Below, piece by piece: positions 8,027 to 16,580 of a stretch of DNA of 64,000 nt. The translations under genes and the position numbers were made by a program. A model generated the notes under the pieces. The model was given only the letters and a program-made list of their open reading frames with translations, searched no databases and had not been told where the DNA came from. The stretch's first letter is position 1. Each line of letters starts with the position of its first letter. The stretch comes from Janthinobacterium sp. LM6. GTDB lineage: Bacteria > Pseudomonadota > Gammaproteobacteria > Burkholderiales > Burkholderiaceae_D. The stretch covers positions 5,952,001 through 6,016,000 of the forward strand of contig NZ_CP019510.1 of NCBI RefSeq assembly GCF_002002885.1. Reading direction: 5' to 3'.

Positions 8027-8560
8027 TTACTTCAGGCGGCCCGCGTACATGGCGCGGAATTTCTCCACCTTGGGCGCGACGACGAGGGCGCAATAGCCCT
8101 GCAAGGGATGCTGCTCGACATAATTCTGGTGGTAATCCTCGGCCGGATAAAAGGTCGCGGCCGGCGCCAGCTGCGTGACGATGGGCGCATCCCACACGCC
8201 GGCCATTTCGGCCACTACCTTGCGCGCCACGCTTTCCTGCGCGGCCGACTGGTAATAGATGACGGAGCGGAATTGCGTGCCGACATCATTTCCCTGGCGA
8301 TTCAGGGTGGTAGGGTCGTGCAGCGTAAAAAAGATTTCCAGCAAGTCGTGGTAAGCGATGATGGCAGGATCGAATTCCAGGCGCACCACTTCCGCGTGGC
8401 CCGTGCCGCCCGCGCACACCTGTTCGTAGCTGGGATGGGGCACGCTGCCGCCCGTGTAGCCGGACTCGACGCGCGTCACGCCGCGCACTTCCCCATACAC
8501 GGCGGCGAGGCACCAGAAACAGCCACCGCCGAATACCGCCACTTCCGTCTGTTGATTCAT
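8027..8560 (-). CDS. msrA: Peptide-methionine (S)-S-oxide reductase
   Basis: Repairs oxidised methionine using a catalytic cysteine recycled by thioredoxin. The signature GGGCFWC (catalytic Cys14) opens the protein, followed by GVTRVESGYTGG, GTGHAEVV, EIFFTLHDPTTLNRQGND and FYPAEDYHQNY, all MsrA hallmarks. The ATG at 8560 is preceded by GGGAGG at good spacing; an earlier ATG (8575) would add five residues. No MsrB domain is attached. The protein has 177 residues, normal for MsrA, and should be cytoplasmic. Confidence 0.96.
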   Translation of the reverse strand: MNQQTEVAVFGGGCFWCLAAVYGEVRGVTRVESGYTGGSVPHPSYEQVCAGGTGHAEVVRLEFDPAIIAYHDLLEIFFTLHDPTTLNRQGNDVGTQFRSVIYYQSAAQESVARKVVAEMAGVWDAPIVTQLAPAATFYPAEDYHQNYVEQHPLQGYCALVVAPKVEKFRAMYAGRLK

Positions 8561-8664
8561 GATGTCCTCCCGCAACGCTGCTGCGACTTATCATTTCACC
8601 ACTGTAACGCAAAGCGCCATGGCTTGCAGCGCCGCTTGAAACGGCGCGTGGGACACCGCACATA

Positions 8665-8699
8665 CGGGCATGCCGGCCACGATTGCGCTGGCATGCCCG
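8665..8699. promoter_or_regulatory. Inverted repeat upstream of the flavin reductase gene
   Basis: CGGGCATGCC at 8665-8674 is repeated as its exact complement GGCATGCCCG at 8690-8699, followed by five T. It lies in the 176-bp gap between divergent msrA and the flavin reductase gene, with a CATAAT box at 8708-8713 just after it. It could be an operator or a stem-loop. No plus-strand gene ends just before it, so a terminator role is not obvious. Confidence 0.4.
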
Positions 8700-8736
8700 A
8701 TTTTTGGCATAATGTCAGCAAATAGACAGGTCACCC

Positions 8737-9243
8737 ATGAACACACGCTCTCCCCGCGCGCCCGCGCAAGAATTCGATACGACACATTTCCGCCAGGCAC
8801 TGTCGCAGTTTGCCACCGGCGTGACGGTCATTACGACGCGCCTGGCCGACGGCAGTTTCCGCGGCTTGACGGCCAGTTCCTTCAATTCCGTCTCGCTGTC
8901 GCCGCCCCTGGTGCTGTGGAGCCTCGGTTCCGTGGCGAACAGCATGCCCATTTTCAGCGGCAACTCGCATTACGTCATCAATGTGCTGGGCGCCGACCAG
9001 GCGGAACTGGCCACGCGCTTTTCACGCCGCACGCCGAATCCCTTCGACGACGTGGAATACGAACTGTCGCGCACGGGCCAGCCCATCCTGAAAGGCGCAT
9101 CGGCCTGGTTCGAATGCCACAACCGCAGCCGCTATCCGGAAGGCGACCACGTCATTTTCGTGGGCGAAGTAGAACAATGCGCGTTTGCCGCGCAGCCGCC
9201 CTTGATCTTCCACAATGGTAAGTTCAATACACCGCCAGCCTGA
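8737..9243 (+). CDS. Flavin reductase family protein
   Basis: A 168-residue protein with the flavin-reductase-like (FMN-binding split barrel) fold: FRQALSQFATGVTVITT at the start, then GLTASSFNSVSLSPPLVLWSL and a C-terminal GDHVIFVGEVEQ strand. These proteins bind FMN or FAD; many are the NAD(P)H-dependent reductase component supplying reduced flavin to a monooxygenase. No monooxygenase gene is adjacent, so the partner is unknown. The ATG at 8737 is placed by the onset of similarity. A bidirectional terminator follows at once. Confidence 0.88.
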   Translation: MNTRSPRAPAQEFDTTHFRQALSQFATGVTVITTRLADGSFRGLTASSFNSVSLSPPLVLWSLGSVANSMPIFSGNSHYVINVLGADQAELATRFSRRTPNPFDDVEYELSRTGQPILKGASAWFECHNRSRYPEGDHVIFVGEVEQCAFAAQPPLIFHNGKFNTPPA

Positions 9244-9250
9244 GCGGGAC

Positions 9251-9279
9251 AAAAAAAAATCCGCCGAGGCGGATTTTTT
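9251..9279. terminator. Bidirectional rho-independent terminator
   Basis: TCCGCC-GA-GGCGGA flanked by an A run on the left and a T run on the right. It lies between the convergent flavin reductase and OmpW-like genes and can serve both strands. Confidence 0.85.
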
Positions 9280-9282
9280 GTT

Positions 9283-9969
9283 TTACAGGGTAAAGTTATA
9301 CCCGATGCTGATACTCACGGCGACCGGGTCGAGCTTGATGTCCTGCGTCTGCCCCGTGGAGAATTTCGCCTTGGTTTTCAGGTAGGTCTTGACCACGGCC
9401 ACATCGGCAAACCAGCGCTCGTTGAAGGCCAGGGTGCTGCCGACCACCAGGCTGCCTGTCAGCTTGTTGTCCATGCGGTAAGTCACGGGTTTTCCACCCG
9501 GATCCAGCAAGGCCGTCATCTGGCCCGAGCCTTTTTCCTTCTGGAAATAGGCATACGTCAAGCCCGCGCCCACGTAAGGGCGGATCATCGCATTGGGCTG
9601 GAAGAAACGGTACTGGATGAAAGCCGTCGGCGGCAAGGCTTCCGCCGTCCCCAACTTGCCCGTGCCCTTGATGGAGCCGGCGCCGATCAGGTCATGCTTG
9701 TACGGCACGCCCAAAATCATTTCAGCGGAAACATTGTCCGTGATCATGTAGGCAAAGGTCAGGATGGGCTTGGTATCCGACTTGACGTCGGCCTTGGTGC
9801 CCGGCAACGCCGGCGCGGAAATGTCGCCACTGTCCACGTGCGGCGTGATCTTGTTGAGGCCAGCCTTGACCATCCAGGTGCCTGCGCTTTGCGCCGAAGC
9901 GCCCGTCGCCATGGCCATCGCGGCAGCCGCAGCCAGCACGCGTACGGCGGTATTCAAACGATTCTTCAT
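9283..9969 (-). CDS. OmpW-family outer membrane protein
   Basis: A 228-residue exported protein. It has an Ala-rich signal peptide (MKNRLNTAVRVLAAAAAMAM, cut near ASA-QS). GTWMVKAGLNKITPHVDSGD is the usual opening strand of OmpW-type eight-stranded barrels; alternating hydrophobic strands follow, with IQYRFF, RPYVGAGLTYAYF and a final ISIGYNFTL ending in the aromatic-leucine pattern of beta-barrel proteins. OmpW proteins form small hydrophobic channels. The start at 9969 has CAGGAGAC upstream; earlier in-frame ATGs give an implausible basic leader. The adjacent upstream gene is the SGNH lipoprotein, separated by a GC hairpin. Confidence 0.9.
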   Translation of the reverse strand: MKNRLNTAVRVLAAAAAMAMATGASAQSAGTWMVKAGLNKITPHVDSGDISAPALPGTKADVKSDTKPILTFAYMITDNVSAEMILGVPYKHDLIGAGSIKGTGKLGTAEALPPTAFIQYRFFQPNAMIRPYVGAGLTYAYFQKEKGSGQMTALLDPGGKPVTYRMDNKLTGSLVVGSTLAFNERWFADVAVVKTYLKTKAKFSTGQTQDIKLDPVAVSISIGYNFTL

Positions 9970-10026
9970 CTTGTCTCCTGATTCAGTATGTGCGGAGTGT
10001 TCCGCTTTCGAGTCTTGTCGCTGCCG

Positions 10027-10059
10027 GCACCGGCCGCGCCTCGCAGGCACGGCCGGTGC
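10027..10059. terminator. GC-rich hairpin between the SGNH lipoprotein and OmpW-like genes
   Basis: GCACCGGCCG and its exact complement CGGCCGGTGC are separated by 13 bases. The hairpin lies 10 bp past the stop of the SGNH lipoprotein gene on the minus strand. It lacks a T run, so it may be a weak terminator, a transcript-stabilising stem, or a pause site before the OmpW-like gene. Confidence 0.45.
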
Positions 10060-10068
10060 GGCCATCCC

Positions 10069-11451
10069 TTACAGCCAGCCCCGCACGACCATGTCCTTGG
10101 CCACATAGCGGGCCAGCAACAGGTTGTTGAACGGCGTAGGATGCACTTCGTCGGCATACGAGTAGTGGCTGACGTCGCCCGCTTTCAAGTTCGTGCCATT
10201 GCACACGAGCGAGCTGCTCAGGAAATTCTTCGCCGTGCTCAGGTCGCACGCCGTCTCGCTGACGTTGGTCAGGCCATACGGGCCAGGATTGACGCCCTGG
10301 TCATGACTGACGGCAAACACATCGACCAGCAAGACTTTCGCATTGCCGTTCAAGCCGGCGCTCAGCTCGCCGTTGAAGGTGTTGACCATGGCATTGATCA
10401 GCGCCTTGGTGTTGGCATCCTTGCTCAGGCCCGATGGCGTGCCGGCCACGTCCGGCAGGTTGTTGACGATGACATAGTTGGCGCCCTTGGCGATGATCTG
10501 GTCCTTGACCAGCACTACCAGCTCTTTGCCGGCCTGTCCCATCGCGGCGACCAGCAGCGGGCCCTGGGCCGCAGCGTAATCGGCGCCGGCCTTGGCGCCG
10601 GCGGCGTTGCCCGTCACCGTCGCGTCGGCTTGTGCCTTGGCAGCCAGGGCCGGCGCCTGCGCCTGGGCAGTCGCATTGCCCGCAATCACGGCGGCTTGCA
10701 CGGCGGCACCGACGATGGTTGCCGACGTGGCGCCAGGCGCCGCACTGGCCGTCTTGATGGCGGCGCCAATGGCAGCCACCGCAGTGGTTGGATTGGTGGC
10801 GCCGGCCGCCAGGGCCACCGCCAGGTTGGTGGCGAAAGCCTGGGCGCCCGCAGCCGCACCGGCCTTCGCGCCGGCGTCCATCGCGCCCGCTTGCAATGCA
10901 CCCAGCAGGAACAGCACGTCGTTACCGCCCGCCATCACGAAAACGGCTTCCGTGCCGCTGAACTTGCCGCCGGAAACGGCCAGGTGGTTCGCAATCTGCG
11001 TCACCACGGGCACGGTCAGGGCGCCCAACGCACCGCCCGCCAACTTGTTGTTCGGTCCGACCGGGTTGGTCACGCGCGAACCGCCCATGGCGTAGCCGAA
11101 GCAGCCGGCATGCTTGACGCGCGGAGCCTGCAGGGAGGGAATGCTGCCTTCCAGGCCCGTCTCGGCGGCGCATGGCGCCGGCAAGCCGAATTGCGCGGCC
11201 AGGTGCTCGGTCCAGTTCTTGCCCGTCAGTTCAGGATTGATCTTGGTATTGTCGCCATTGATGGTGAATTTGCCGCCACCGGAGGCCGCCACGCCGGCGA
11301 CCGCATACGAACCGACATCGGACAGGCTGTCGCCGAACGACACCTGCGCCGTGTATTTGACTTTCAAGGCTTGATCACCGCCACTGGCGCCGCCGCAACC
11401 TGCCAGGACAGCCGCAGCCAGCACGGCCAGCGCGAATTTTGTTTGATGCAT
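10069..11451 (-). CDS. SGNH/GDSL hydrolase lipoprotein with alanine-rich insert
   Basis: 460 residues. A lipoprotein signal ends in the lipobox LAGC (Cys19), so the protein should be anchored in a membrane, probably the outer one. SGNH blocks: SFGDSLSDVGSY (nucleophile Ser42), GYAMGGSRV, VFVMAGGNDVL, and near the end YADEVHPTPFNN with the Asp-x-x-His pair. Between the GGND block and the C-terminal third lies a stretch of about 110 residues (roughly 195-305) dominated by Ala and Gly, probably helical, that is not part of the usual fold. Likely an ester hydrolase acting on lipids or polyesters. The ATG at 11451 has GAGGAGAC upstream. The enzyme class is secure; the substrate is not. Confidence 0.85.
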   Translation of the reverse strand: MHQTKFALAVLAAAVLAGCGGASGGDQALKVKYTAQVSFGDSLSDVGSYAVAGVAASGGGKFTINGDNTKINPELTGKNWTEHLAAQFGLPAPCAAETGLEGSIPSLQAPRVKHAGCFGYAMGGSRVTNPVGPNNKLAGGALGALTVPVVTQIANHLAVSGGKFSGTEAVFVMAGGNDVLFLLGALQAGAMDAGAKAGAAAGAQAFATNLAVALAAGATNPTTAVAAIGAAIKTASAAPGATSATIVGAAVQAAVIAGNATAQAQAPALAAKAQADATVTGNAAGAKAGADYAAAQGPLLVAAMGQAGKELVVLVKDQIIAKGANYVIVNNLPDVAGTPSGLSKDANTKALINAMVNTFNGELSAGLNGNAKVLLVDVFAVSHDQGVNPGPYGLTNVSETACDLSTAKNFLSSSLVCNGTNLKAGDVSHYSYADEVHPTPFNNLLLARYVAKDMVVRGWL

Positions 11452-11668
11452 TTTGTCTCCTCGGTCTTTTTTCTGGTTTCTAAACGAACGGGCGTGCTAT
11501 TCGCTACCCAACTAATATGCCATCGTTCCTCAGGCTTGTATAGAAAATATGTTTTAAAAATCAACGAAATAACAACACTGCCAGCGCCCTGTCACGACCG
11601 GGCGATCCGCTGAATTATGGAGGATATAAGATGTTTCGTGGCAAGCATCTCTATTGCGCTGCATCAAG

Positions 11669-11692
11669 AAAAAGCCCCTTGCGGGGCTTTTA
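11669..11692 (-). terminator. Terminator after sua5
   Basis: AAAGCCCC-TTGC-GGGGCTTT followed on the minus strand by more T. It directly follows the sua5 stop codon and would end the purCEK-sua5 transcript. The rest of the 240-bp gap (11452-11668) is the AT-richer leader of the SGNH lipoprotein gene, with nothing else I can name. Confidence 0.85.
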
Positions 11693-12712
11693 TTATGCGG
11701 ACAGAAATTGCTGCAAGATACCACTTGAGCCGAAGGCGGCGCGCCGCAGACGGTCGTTGACGCCCAGCCACGCGGGGCCGGTGGGCGGTGCTTCGACGAG
11801 TATCAGCTCGGCGCCGACCTGATCCATCGTGCGCAGCGAGGCATACAGCGCATGTGCGTAATTTTCCGGGTTGGCCGCCAGGCGCACGCTGGCGCTGGCC
11901 GGCGGCAGATCCGAGTAGTGGATCAGGGCCACGCGGCGCCCGTCATTGAGCAGACGGTTCAAGGTGGCGCGCACGTCGTCGCTGTGCTGCATCGCAACAG
12001 GCGTGTGCGGTGCGTAATGCGATTCCAGGGTGCCCGAGGCGCGCGGCGCGGCCGCGTCCGCCACGGCCGGTGCGCGGCCAATGACGGCGGCGATCTGTTC
12101 GCTGCTGATATGGCCGGGACGCAACAGCACGGGACCGTGCGTGGCCAGGCGCGACAGGTCGACGATGGTCGACTCGATGCCGACATCGCTCTGCCCGCCA
12201 TCGAGGACCAGGCCCAGCAAGCCGCTATCGAGTTCCGCCGCGAATTCATCGCGCACATGCTGCGCCGTGGTCGGGCTGACATTGCCGAATTTGTTTGCCG
12301 ACGGCGCCGCCAGGCCGCCCTTGCCGCCCTTGAACGTGCGTAGCAATGCGATAGCCGCCGGGTGCGACGGGCAGCGCAAGCCCACCGTATCCTGGCCGCC
12401 GGACACGGCATCGGGAATATGCACGGCGCGCTTGACGATCAGGGTCAGCGGACCGGGCCAGAAGGCAGCCACCAGTTGCTGCGCTTCGGGCGGGATATCG
12501 TCGGACCAGTGCCCCAGGTCGGCGCCGGGCGCCACGTGCACGATCACGGGATGATCCGAGGGCCGGCCCTTGGCTTCGTAGATGCGCGCCACGGCGGCCG
12601 GGTTTTCCGCATCGGCGCCCAGGCCATACACCGTTTCCGTCGGGAAAGCGACGAGGCCGCCCGCTTCCAGCACGGCAGCGGCCGCCGCCAGGTCTTGTGC
12701 GGTCACGCTCAC
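11693..12712 (-). CDS. sua5: L-threonylcarbamoyladenylate synthase (Sua5 type)
   Basis: Makes threonylcarbamoyl-AMP from threonine, bicarbonate and ATP, the first step of tRNA t6A37 synthesis. The YrdC domain is clear: GGLVAFPTETVYGLGADA, IYEAKGRPSDHPVIVHV, FWPGPLTLIVKR, TVGLRCPSHP and APSANKFGNVSPTTAQHV. A Sua5 C-terminal domain (about residues 215-339) is present, with the linker SGTLESHYAPHTP. So this is the long Sua5 form, not short TsaC. The start is GTG at 12712, sharing GTGA with the purK stop, which implies translational coupling; longer readings overlap purK. Last gene of the purC-purE-purK operon. Confidence 0.93.
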   Translation of the reverse strand: MSVTAQDLAAAAAVLEAGGLVAFPTETVYGLGADAENPAAVARIYEAKGRPSDHPVIVHVAPGADLGHWSDDIPPEAQQLVAAFWPGPLTLIVKRAVHIPDAVSGGQDTVGLRCPSHPAAIALLRTFKGGKGGLAAPSANKFGNVSPTTAQHVRDEFAAELDSGLLGLVLDGGQSDVGIESTIVDLSRLATHGPVLLRPGHISSEQIAAVIGRAPAVADAAAPRASGTLESHYAPHTPVAMQHSDDVRATLNRLLNDGRRVALIHYSDLPPASASVRLAANPENYAHALYASLRTMDQVGAELILVEAPPTGPAWLGVNDRLRRAAFGSSGILQQFLSA

Positions 12713-13905
12713 GGCGCGATTCCCAGGATCAGGCAAGCGTCGCGCAGGCGCTGCTGCGCCTCTTGCAAGGTGGCCGCGATGAAGGTCAGGTGGCCCATCT
12801 TGCGGCCACGGCGCGGGTCGTCCTTGCCATACAGGTGCAGGCACGCGCCCGGCAGCGCCAGCACCTGGTCCCAGGCCGGTTCGCAGGCAACATCGCTGCC
12901 GTCGGCAAACCAGGCGTCGCCCAGGATGTTGAGCATCACGGCCGGCGAATGCTGGCGCACGTCGCCCAGCGGCAGACGCGCCATGGCCCGCACCTGCTGC
13001 GCGAACTGGCTGGTGACGCAGGCATCCATCGTGTAGTGGCCGCTGTTGTGCGGACGCGGCGCCATTTCATTGACCACCAGGCTGCCGTCGTCCAGCACGA
13101 AAAATTCGATGCACAGCACGCCGACATAGCCGAGTTCGGCGACCATGGCTTGCGCCGCCCGCTGCGCCCTGGCGGCACAGTCGTCCGACACGTTCGGGCC
13201 CGGCACCGTGGTAGTAAACAACACGCCGTCGCGGTGCACGTTTTCGGCGATCGGATACACGACCGATTCGCCATCCGCGCCGCGCGCCGTCAGCACGGAC
13301 ACTTCATACGCCAGCGGCAGCATTTTTTCCAACAGGCAAGTTACTTGTCCCATTTCCGCGAAGGCGGCGCACACGTCGTCGCGCGTGCGCACGCGGAACT
13401 GGCCCTTGCCGTCATAGCCCATGCGCACGGTTTTCAAGATGCCCGGCAGCAAGTCGTCGCCGATGGCGTCGATATCGGCCTGCGTGGCGATGACCATGTG
13501 CGGCGCCGGCAGCACGCCCGACTTCGCGGCACAGTCGACAAAGAAACGCTTTTCCGCGATGCGGTCTTGCGCCACCGACACGCCGTGCGCATTGGGCGCC
13601 ACGAACACGCGTTCGGCCAGGCGCGACAGGCTGTCGGCCGGCACGTTCTCGAATTCTGTGGTGACGGCCAGGCATTGCGCCGCCAGCGCGTCAAGCCCGG
13701 CTGCGTCGCTATAGCCGGCATTGACCAGGCGCTGCGCCACCTGCCCCGCAGGGCAGGCGTCGGACGGTTCCAGGACGGCAACCTGGTAGCCCATGCTCTG
13801 GGCGGCCTGGGCAAACATGCGGCCAAGCTGGCCGCCGCCCATCACGCCCAGCCACGCCGGTGGGTTGGCGGCGGGCAGCAATGGGGAAGTCGATTTACTA
13901 TTCAT
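12709..13905 (-). CDS. purK: N5-carboxyaminoimidazole ribonucleotide synthase
   Basis: ATP-grasp enzyme that carboxylates aminoimidazole ribonucleotide to N5-CAIR in purine synthesis. Seen: GVMGGGQLGRMFAQAA at the N-terminus, the EFENVP segment, GILKTVRMGYDGKGQ, the ATP-grasp IEFFVLDDGSLVVNEMAPRPHNSGHYT (named by its parts: VNEMAPRPHNSGH binds metal and substrate), and a C-terminal LHLYGKDDPRRGRKMGH. At 398 residues it is full length. The gene lies 15 bp downstream of purE, and its stop overlaps the sua5 start. PurE then moves the carboxyl group on. Confidence 0.96.
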   Translation of the reverse strand: MNSKSTSPLLPAANPPAWLGVMGGGQLGRMFAQAAQSMGYQVAVLEPSDACPAGQVAQRLVNAGYSDAAGLDALAAQCLAVTTEFENVPADSLSRLAERVFVAPNAHGVSVAQDRIAEKRFFVDCAAKSGVLPAPHMVIATQADIDAIGDDLLPGILKTVRMGYDGKGQFRVRTRDDVCAAFAEMGQVTCLLEKMLPLAYEVSVLTARGADGESVVYPIAENVHRDGVLFTTTVPGPNVSDDCAARAQRAAQAMVAELGYVGVLCIEFFVLDDGSLVVNEMAPRPHNSGHYTMDACVTSQFAQQVRAMARLPLGDVRQHSPAVMLNILGDAWFADGSDVACEPAWDQVLALPGACLHLYGKDDPRRGRKMGHLTFIAATLQEAQQRLRDACLILGIAP

Positions 13906-13920
13906 TATTTTTCAAACATA

Positions 13921-14418
13921 TTAATCAGGCAAGACCATGGCCTTGGCGGCGGCCGTTTGCGTGGTACGGAAAGCTTCCAGCTTTTCGGCCAGGACATCGT
14001 CATTTGCGGCCAGCATCGCCACGGCCGTCAGCGCCGCATTTGCCGCGCCCGCTTCGCCGATGGCGAAAGTGGCGACCGGCACGCCCTTGGGCATTTGCAG
14101 GATGGACAGCATGGAGTCTTCGCCACGCAAGTATTTCGACGGCACGGGCACGCCCAGCACCGGCACGATGGTCATCGCCGCCACCATGCCAGGCAGGTGG
14201 GCGGCGCCGCCGGCGCCGGCGATGATGGCGCGCAAGCCGCGCGCGCGCGCGCTTTTCGCGTACGCATACATCTCGTCGGGCATGCGGTGCGCGGAAATGA
14301 CTTGCGCTTCGTACGGCACGCCAAACTGTTTCAAAATGGCAACTGCATTCTGCATCACGTCCCAGTCCGAGGACGACCCCATGATGACGCCGACCAGCGG
14401 CTTATTCTGCTCGCTCAT
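13921..14418 (-). CDS. purE: N5-carboxyaminoimidazole ribonucleotide mutase
   Basis: Class I PurE, converting N5-CAIR to CAIR. Signature motifs: GVIMGSSSDWDVM near the start, VISAHRMPDEM with the catalytic His, IIAGAGGAAHLPGM and the VPVPSKYLRGEDSMLSI loop. 165 residues, typical for bacterial PurE. It begins one base after purC ends and is followed 15 bp later by purK, the standard purine pairing. Confidence 0.97.
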   Translation of the reverse strand: MSEQNKPLVGVIMGSSSDWDVMQNAVAILKQFGVPYEAQVISAHRMPDEMYAYAKSARARGLRAIIAGAGGAAHLPGMVAAMTIVPVLGVPVPSKYLRGEDSMLSILQMPKGVPVATFAIGEAGAANAALTAVAMLAANDDVLAEKLEAFRTTQTAAAKAMVLPD

Positions 14419-14419
14419 C

Positions 14420-15313
14420 TCAGGCCTTCAGTTTCTCGCCCGTCAGGCGTTCGATGGCTTCGAAGTACTTGGCCTGGGTTTTTTCGATGACGTCGGCCGG
14501 CAGCGCTGGCGCCGGTGCGGTCTTGCCCCAGGTCAACGTTTCCAGGTAATCGCGCACGAATTGCTTGTCGAACGACGGCGGCGAGATGCCTGGCTGATAC
14601 GAATCGGCAGGCCAGAAGCGCGACGAGTCGGCCGTCAGCACTTCATCCATCAGATGCATGACGCCATTGTCGTCCAGGCCGAATTCGAACTTGGTGTCGG
14701 CGATGATGATGCCGCGCGTGGCAGCGTACTCGGCGGCCGTCTTGTACAGGGCGATGGCGACGTCGCGCATCTTGGCGGCCAGGTCCGCGCCGATGCGCTC
14801 TTCCATTTCAGCAAAGCTGATGTTTTCATCATGCTCGCCCAGTTCAGCCTTGGCTGCCGGGGTGAAGATCGGTTCCGGCAGCTTTTCCGCCTGTTGCAAG
14901 CCCGCTGGCAGCGCGATGCCGCAGATGCTGCCCGTGTCCTGGTAATCTTTCCAGCCCGAACCGATGATGTAGCCGCGCACGACTGCCTCGACCATGATCG
15001 GCTTCAGGCGCTTGGCCACCACGGCGCGGCCTTGCACTTGCTCCACTTCCTCTGGCGCCACCACGGATTCCGGCGCCACGCCGGTCAGGTGGTTCGGCAC
15101 GATGTGGCCCAGTTTCTCGAACCAGAAGTCGCTCATCTGGTTGAGGACCTTGCCCTTGCCGGGGATAGGCTCGTTCATGACGACATCGAAGGCCGACAGG
15201 CGGTCCGTGGTGACGATCAAGATCTTGTCGTCGCCAACGGCGTAGTTGTCGCGGACCTTGCCGTGGCCCAGCAATGGCAGGGAGTGGATGGAAGTCTGAT
15301 AGAGGCTGTTCAT
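14420..15313 (-). CDS. purC: Phosphoribosylaminoimidazole-succinocarboxamide synthase
   Basis: SAICAR synthetase, joining aspartate to CAIR with ATP. Motifs: LPLLGHGKVRDNYAVGDDKILIVTTDRLSAFD (cited in parts: GKVRDNYAV and TDRLSAFDVV), VVRGYIIGSGWKDY, DTKFEFGLD, and DEVLTADSSRFWP. It is a 297-residue form, longer than E. coli PurC and close to the fungal-type length common in Burkholderiales. The ATG at 15313 lies after a weak GGGGG Shine-Dalgarno and gives the normal N-terminus. First gene of purCEK-sua5; the fba gene ends 105 bp upstream. Confidence 0.96.
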   Translation of the reverse strand: MNSLYQTSIHSLPLLGHGKVRDNYAVGDDKILIVTTDRLSAFDVVMNEPIPGKGKVLNQMSDFWFEKLGHIVPNHLTGVAPESVVAPEEVEQVQGRAVVAKRLKPIMVEAVVRGYIIGSGWKDYQDTGSICGIALPAGLQQAEKLPEPIFTPAAKAELGEHDENISFAEMEERIGADLAAKMRDVAIALYKTAAEYAATRGIIIADTKFEFGLDDNGVMHLMDEVLTADSSRFWPADSYQPGISPPSFDKQFVRDYLETLTWGKTAPAPALPADVIEKTQAKYFEAIERLTGEKLKA

Positions 15314-15418
15314 AGCGGGGGGAATAGTTGGATGAAACGAAACCGGCAGGCAGGGGATGCCCGCCGGTCGAGAAAATCGGGCACGGAGCATTGCTACCGG
15401 CCCGTTCCAGACAGAATT

Positions 15419-16483
15419 TTACTTCACAATTTGCGACAGCTCGCCGGCCTTGTAGCGCTCGGCCATTTTTTCCATCGTGATGACCTTGATTTTCGACGCC
15501 TGGCCTTCGCAGCCGAAAGCCTGCATGCGCGCGCGCACGATTTGCTCGGCGGCGGTGCGGGCTGGCTTCAGGAAGTCGCGCGGGTCGAATTTCGACGGGT
15601 TCTCGAACAGGTATTTGCGGATCGCGGCCGTCATCGCCAGGCGGATGTCGGTGTCGATGTTGATCTTGCGCACACCGTGACGGATGCCTTCCTGGATTTC
15701 TTCGACCGGTACGCCGTAGGTTTCCTTCATGTCGCCGCCGAATTCGCGGATGATGGCCAGCAATTCCTGCGGCACCGACGAGGAACCGTGCATCACCAGG
15801 TGGGTGTTCGGGATGCGCGCGTGGATTTCCTTGATGCGGTCGATGGCCAGGATGTCGCCCGTCGGCTTGCGCGTGAATTTATAGGCGCCGTGCGAGGTGC
15901 CGATGGCGATCGCCAGGGCGTCGCACTGGGTGCGCTGCACGAAATCGGCCGCTTGCGCCACGTCCGTCAGCAGTTGCTCGCGGGTCATGGTGCCGTCGGC
16001 GCCGTGGCCGTCTTCCTTGTCGCCCTTCATGGTTTCCAGCGAACCGAGCACGCCCAGTTCCGCTTCCACCGTCACGCCGATGGCGTGCGAGAATTTCACC
16101 ACTTCACGCGACACTTCCACGTTGTATTCGTAGGAAGCGACCGACTTGCCGTCCGCTTCCAGCGAACCGTCCATCATCACGGAAGTAAAACCCGAGCGGA
16201 TGGCGGCCATGCAGACGGCCGGCGACTGGCCGTGATCCTGGTGCATGACGACGGGAATGTGCGGATACGCTTCGACGGCCGCGTCGATCAGGTGGCGCAG
16301 GAACGCTTCACCGGCGTACTTGCGCGCGCCAGCGGACGCCTGCATGATCACCGGGCTGTTCAGCGCATCGGCGGCAGCCATGATGGCTTGCACTTGCTCC
16401 AGGTTGTTGACGTTGAAAGCAGGAATGCCATAACCGTTTTCGGCGGCATGGTCCAGCAGTTGACGCATGGATACGAGAGACAT
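15419..16483 (-). CDS. fba: Fructose-bisphosphate aldolase, class II
   Basis: Zinc-dependent aldolase cleaving fructose-1,6-bisphosphate to two triose phosphates. Visible: GIPAFNVNNLEQVQAIM, VVMHQDHGQSPAV with zinc and catalytic ligands, SVMMDGSLEADGKSVASYEYN (quoted as SLEADGKS), the AIGTSHGAYKF loop, and VMHGSSSVPQELL. The 354-residue length and motifs place it in the Calvin-type subgroup of class II aldolases common in betaproteobacteria. It follows pyk in the same direction, separated by a dispersed repeat at 16581-16649. With pgk, pyk and the phosphofructokinase at 38758 it forms most of the lower glycolytic and gluconeogenic route here. Confidence 0.97.
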   Translation of the reverse strand: MSLVSMRQLLDHAAENGYGIPAFNVNNLEQVQAIMAAADALNSPVIMQASAGARKYAGEAFLRHLIDAAVEAYPHIPVVMHQDHGQSPAVCMAAIRSGFTSVMMDGSLEADGKSVASYEYNVEVSREVVKFSHAIGVTVEAELGVLGSLETMKGDKEDGHGADGTMTREQLLTDVAQAADFVQRTQCDALAIAIGTSHGAYKFTRKPTGDILAIDRIKEIHARIPNTHLVMHGSSSVPQELLAIIREFGGDMKETYGVPVEEIQEGIRHGVRKINIDTDIRLAMTAAIRKYLFENPSKFDPRDFLKPARTAAEQIVRARMQAFGCEGQASKIKVITMEKMAERYKAGELSQIVK

Positions 16484-16580
16484 GGTAATACTCCAGAGAA
16501 CAATAGAAACCGTTGCGGCGCTTCGCGGTCAATGACCGCGGCGGCGCCTGAATTCTTTCAACTAAACCAGAACGTCCACC

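Noticed and set aside
9988..11613. A 541-codon open frame on the plus strand opposite the SGNH lipoprotein
   Set aside because: It is the antisense of a gene with clear catalytic motifs and signal peptide; its own product is Arg/His/Gly-rich with no domain. GC-rich genomes give many such frames.
11631..11822. Small plus-strand frame of 63 codons starting after GGAGG
   Set aside because: It runs straight through the sua5 terminator hairpin and into sua5 antisense, so it is unlikely to be translated.
12697..14490. Very long plus-strand frame opposite purK and purE
   Set aside because: Shadow of two well-supported purine genes; composition is His/Arg/Gln-rich and no motif is visible.
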